Positions 59,720 to 64,000 of a stretch of 64,000 nt of DNA are shown here, in pieces. The position numbers were made by a program, and so were the translations under genes. This DNA is from Diospyros lotus (Eukaryota; Streptophyta; Magnoliopsida; Ericales; Ebenaceae). The DNA is taken from assembly GCF_014633365.1 (NCBI RefSeq), contig NC_068349.1:26364753-26428752 (forward strand). Reading direction: 5' to 3'. How positions within the stretch are numbered: the first letter of the stretch is position 1; each line of letters starts with the position of its first letter. The notes beneath the pieces are model-generated. The model searched no databases, was not told where the DNA came from, and saw nothing but the letters and a program-made list of their open reading frames with translations.

Positions 59720-59760
59720 ACAATTGGCACCGTCTATGGGAACCCAGATAAAAATCCAAA

Positions 59761-62456
59761 ATGACAAGGAATAGCCGATCAACTGGCCTAGGAAGTCTGT
59801 CACACCCAATGCGGAGGAACACTCATTCCCGTACATTAGCTACTGTGGAGGCTAACTTGGCTCCAACACTACAACCAACACCTACTAGATACTCTCAGGA
59901 TCAGGAAGTTCATTCTAGACGTATACCCTAGTTGAGGGATGATCGGACCAGTGGGCAAGGAGGCAATCAGGTTGCCCAGATAGGTCTTGTAATCGATGTT
60001 GGGGGCCGTGGGTAGTCAAGACATGGGGAAGTGTGCATTGCCGACTCGGGTGCCAGATTGGCAAGGTAACGGAGGCCAGCCATGCCCCCACCCCGTGCGA
60101 TCCCCAGGCCAGATTCTCAGGGGGAGTCATCAACCCCACGAGCAAGCCCAACACTATCTCGAAGGGGAGTTTCTTGACATTCTGGGATATCATCTCCTGT
60201 GGTGCCCCTTGTTGATTATGAAAGACTTCAGAAAAACTATGAAGAACAGAGGTATTAGAATGAGGAGCTATAGAGAAGCAATGAAGAAAATGTGAGAAGA
60301 ATGTAGGGAATTACTGCCCTTTTGCAAGAATTGATGCCTGACATACATATTCCCCGTACTGAGCACAATGAGATAAGAGGAAGTAGATCTAAAGCAAGAG
60401 GCCAGACCCTGAGGGTAAGACCACCAGGGATGAGGACTGAGGCGCAAAGGTAAGATAACCGCGCCCTTAGACTATTAGGACTGCCAAAAGAAAGTGGCAG
60501 GCGAGCCGAAAAAGCTCCAATGTATGAGGAGACAGCTGAGAGTACCCATTCCAAGGCTTTCTACCTCTCTCCTCTTCAAAAGAAAGAGGGAAAACGTGAA
60601 GCACTAGATGCATCAGGTGTTAAGAGGCTCATAGAAGAAGTGTTAGAGCAGAACCAGGAGACGATGACACCCATAGAAGCCTCTACCGAAGGATTTCCTC
60701 TATCGGACCAACAGCAGCCCATCCAATTGGGGTTCAAGCTGCCGCAGCTCCTTGTTTATTTCGGAAAAGAAGACCATGAGAGGCACCTCCAACATTTTGT
60801 GGCTGTAGCTGTACTCCACGGCTGGAACTGGGCAACTAAATGTCGGGCTTTTCTTCTCTCCTTGGCAAGGCAAACACAATGGTGGTTCACAGATCTGCCA
60901 GCCGGGCACATACGATCGTTTGGGTAGTTGGAGAAGGAATTCTTAGAAGCATTCTCGACCAACATGCCAAAGAAAAAGAGCGCGATGTACTTGATGAGCT
61001 TACAGCAAAGATAGGGTGAACAGTTGAAGCAATAAATGGAACAATTCCGGGCAGCCATGCAGGAAGTATTGGACCTCCCGATTGGGCTGACAACATCAGC
61101 TTTACTCCATGGGACTACCTATGCACCGCTCAGAAGGTTCCTATCCTTCTCAGATCCCAGCTCCATGACCGATTTGTTTGCCCGGGTAGAGCAATATATA
61201 GTTTAGATGGAAATTATGGAAGCATGGCAATCAAAAGGGAGAGGAAGACCGAAAGAATCGGAGATCGATCGATCGGTGAAACCGCGGAGAAGGGAAAAGC
61301 CCACTAAGATGCAATTTCGAAGTTTCACTCCCCTCAGAGAGCCTAGAGCCGTGATCCTCTCATCCATTGCATATACAAGTCTTATCAATTTTCCTCCTCC
61401 TTCTAGAGAGCCTATGGAAAGAAATAAGGAAGCCTTCTGTAAGTTTCACGAGTCCTCAAGCCATGACACAGAGCAATGCAGGGAGTTACGTAACCAGATC
61501 CACCAGTTGATTCAAGACGAGAAACTTGATCGCTTCATATTGGACAAGCCCAAAAATCAGTAGAACAGGGAAGGGGGGAAGAAAAGAGATAATCAAAGAA
61601 GGCCCCCTCATCCAAGGGATCACTCCTGCGACAGGGGAGATAATCGGCAATGCTAGGAAAGAGAAAGAGAAAGGAGTCCCTTGAGAGAACGAGCATGACC
61701 AAGCACTGAGGCAGTAGATAATGATCCCACCATGGATAAAATTAATATGATCTCGAGGGGAGAGAACCTAGCAGGAGATTCTAATGCGGCACGAAAGACC
61801 TACGCATGACAGGAATTACATGTGGACTTAGTGGCGAAAGTATTAAAGGACGAAGACCCCATTGTTTTTACGCCGGGAGACCAAGGGGAGGTGCTCTTAC
61901 CCCACGATGACCCCCTAGTGATCTCAGCAGTTATTGCAAAACATCCGGTGGAATGCATTCTGGTGGATAATGGAAGTTCCGTAAATTTGTTGCTTTGGAA
62001 TTGTTTTCAAAAAATGCACATCGCGCATGATCGATTAAAGACAGTTGCATCACCATTATACAGCTTTATAGGAGAAGCAATTTCAGTAATAGAGGCGATC
62101 CAGCTTCCTTTCACTCTAGGGAGCTACCCACAGGTGGTTACTAAACAGGTAAGATTTATGGTGGTAAAAACCTTCTCCCCCGCCTACAATGTGATTTTAG
62201 GGCGATCCCTACTGAATGCCATGAGGGTGGTCATCTCGCCCGGATATCTCTTGATGAAATTTCCCATACCCCAAGGCACGAGCCAAGTAACAGGTAACCA
62301 GAAGCAGGCTAGGGTATGCTATGTTAGCTCAACGAAGAGCGGCAAGGGAAAAGAAAAGTTGACAACAGGAGAGACCCTAATGATCAACAAGAAATCCCTT
62401 GAAGACAAAAATCCCCAACTAGTTGAAACGCTTGAAGCAATCCCTTTACACCCCGG
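59761..62456 (+). pseudogene. gag-pro: Tat-type gag-protease, one frame with 16 stops
   Basis: The ATG at 59761 opens an 899-codon stretch in a single frame. By my reading it has 16 in-frame stops and no frameshift. It contains a gag core (YFGKEDHERHLQHFVAVAVL, WNWATKCRAFLLSL, TQWWFTDLPAG), FKKFHE-like CKFHESSSHDTEQC (near 61438) and basic RGD/RER-rich text. The aspartic protease has ILVDNGSSVNLL (catalytic Asp codon at 61966) and AYNVILGRSLLN. Gag packages RNA; the protease would cleave the polyprotein. It ends where LTR X inserts, and the expected RT would lie beyond the window. The longest clean pieces are 60520-60927, 61207-61563 and 61822-62456. Confidence 0.88.
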
Positions 62457-64000
62457 TGCTGCATCACTCACCCTGCATTTGTTACTTTTTGTATTTTTCT
62501 TTCACTAATTCAGCTGATTTAGCAACTAATTATGTTCACAGATAGGATGAGGCATTTAGACTCGCCAGTGCACGAGTGTGATTGTAGCAGGAAATTTATA
62601 TGTAATTTTTCCGGGCAAGACCGGGTCGACTCACAGGGAGATTACTCATGGAAGGAGATAACCACACCAGTTCTTTTGATTAACGAAATAATGAAATGAG
62701 ATCAAACTAAATGTGATATAACTGTAATCTGGAAATGGATAGATCTTGGGTCAAGACAAATCTGGTGCCAAACCCAACTGATTCACCATATAGCTTTCTG
62801 TGATGTAACTAGCAGCTCAAATAGCTTGGGTTTTCAACCATTAAATGTACTACTGAGATGATGATAACTCTTTGTTCAAGCAACCTCCATACATGACATG
62901 GAGACTCTATGGTAAGAAGCTATCATAAATCAGTGTATAAATAATGTTTTGACAAAATAATTGCTCGGGGCTTGGGTATGAGAACGTTTCCAGGTCAAGC
63001 AGCCTCCATACATGGCATGGAGACTCTAAGTTAGGCGTACGAACCAATCCAAGCCTGAGATTTTCGTTAATAATATTTCCCAAACTGCTTTTGCTTTTGT
63101 TACTTTGACATATGGAGTTCTGTTATATTGATTCATCAGTGGCTTTGGGCACCATCTTTGCCTTTACCCAAGAATCGAATTAGCCACACATCTTCATAGG
63201 AAGTGCACGACTAAAACTAATCTCTACAGATGAATACACGATTCGTAAAGGAAATAACTGAGACAACAGATAAGAGCTTGGTAAACTACTGCTGTATTGA
63301 TTGCTGAAACGAACTACCACATGAAGCAGAAATTAAAATGAACTTGTAATACAGAGCTCAAAATTAGCAAGAACAACTAGTGTAACTGAAGTGCTATTCG
63401 CAAAGAAAGAGATACAGACAAGAACAAAAATAGGAGAAACAGACAAAAGGAAGGAAAATAAATCTGCGCTTCCAAAATGATCTTCTTCTTTCTTGTATTG
63501 TTTTTCTTAGTATCTTCTGCACTCGCCAACCTCTGATTCCAAAGAATGTTGGTCCCTTTTTAAGCTTATGGCGCATGGAAGTGGGGACCATTTGTTGAAA
63601 AGTTGTTCAAAAAGTTGGTTGAATTTACCTTAGAGCCACCGCGTGTATTTGCGCATGTCAGAATTTTGTTCGGCTGCTCATTCGAATGACTAGCAGAGAC
63701 ATTCGAATGCTTGCTGAGTTTCTTTTGGCTAATCGGCTCATTCGAATGAATTTTAGTCCTATTCGAATGAATTTCATGCTTTACTGTTCCTTACACGGCG
63801 ATTTTCTCGGTCATTCGAATGCAACAGTACTTTCATTCAAATGAATTTCTAATTTTTCTTTTGACTTCTTCATTGCATTCGGATGACCTGGAGAGCATTC
63901 GAATATGGAGTTCCTTGGGTTGCTTCTCATTCGAATTACTCAGCCTTCATTCGAATAGATTTCCTTTCTTCTTCAACTTTATTCGAATGACTTGGATTTC
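62457..64000 (-). mobile_element. LTR X, runs past the window end
   Basis: It begins TGCTGCATCACTCACCC inside the protease frame, like the V terminus TGGCTGCACTCCTCACCC. It shares the GGGCAAGACCGGGTCGACTC-type passage with V and a CTTGGGTCAAGAC passage with W. On the minus strand CTTAAAAAGGGACC (63564-63551) is a TATA candidate with the palindromic array just upstream of it. The last 13 codons of the 61822 ORF are X sequence, not protease. Confidence 0.75.
63680..63989. repeat. Interspersed ATTCGAAT array in LTR X
   Basis: Nine exact ATTCGAAT plus ATTCGGAT and ATTCAAAT variants, running to the window edge. One unit reads CATTCGAATGCAACAGTA, identical to a unit of the S1 array near 8410. Confidence 0.93.

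Noticed and set aside
60033..60295. ORFs 59996-60295 and 60033-60215 as separate genes
   Set aside because: They are out-of-frame shadows of the Tat-type gag frame that starts at 59761.

Overview
This window is repeat-rich plant nuclear DNA, most likely from a flowering plant and probably a eudicot. It holds no convincing host gene, rRNA, tRNA or CRISPR array. Nearly all of it is explained by nested LTR retrotransposons: Ty3/gypsy-type elements (long 1.6-2.7 kb LTRs, Athila-like and Tat-like coding remnants) and some Ty1/copia-type pieces. The plant assignment rests on the tRNA-iMet type primer sites (TGGTATCAGAG), the Tat-type primer site (GGCACCGTCTATGGG), the gag and protease types, TRIM architecture and CTATAAATAG promoters. 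Every coding region seen is broken.

Layout. 1-9.8 kb: Ty3/gypsy element A1 (5' LTR cut by the window start and carrying a TRIM; broken gag; pol absent; 3' LTR split by solo LTRs Q and S1). 9.8-26.5 kb: Athila-like element with broken gag, a protease joined directly to the integrase C-terminus, and a complete 3' LTR. Into it were inserted LTR R, copia-type element Y, solo LTR S2 (itself holding P1) and solo LTR W. 26.5-32.5 kb: two copia-type LTRs of one family in opposite orientation (N and M), with P2 inside M. 32.5-43.5 kb: a decayed coiled-coil coding remnant split by solo LTR T, then A2 split by S3, then a 54-bp tandem array and a short LTR candidate. 43.5-50.6 kb: Tat-type LTR (minus) split by U, then S4 split by V. 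50.6-53.4 kb: a copia gag scrap and non-coding sequence. 53.4-59.5 kb: 5' LTR P3 (minus), split by A3 and Z. 59.5-64 kb: Tat-type element with a gag-protease frame, cut by LTR X, which runs off the window.

Many insertions have exact 5-bp target duplications, so boundaries and relative order can be read directly. Two patterns run across the elements. (1) LTRs of families A, P, Q, S, T, U and R share a layout: TATA box, splice-donor-like AG|GTRAGT or AG|GCAAGT, a long stretch, a hairpin whose two arms change together between families, then a YAG|G acceptor-like site about 370-480 bp before the LTR end. This looks like an LTR-encoded leader intron. (2) Arrays of short words with a central CG (ATTCGAAT, ATCCGGAT, GTCGAC, ATCGAGTA; and CCGCTGGCGG, an inverted repeat without that centre) sit at fixed places in LTRs. 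The word is swapped between copies of one family, and the same word recurs in unrelated families.

All family names here (A, S, P, Q and so on) are labels for this window only. Orientations of solo LTRs are inferred from TATA and splice-like signals. No alignment or database search was run.
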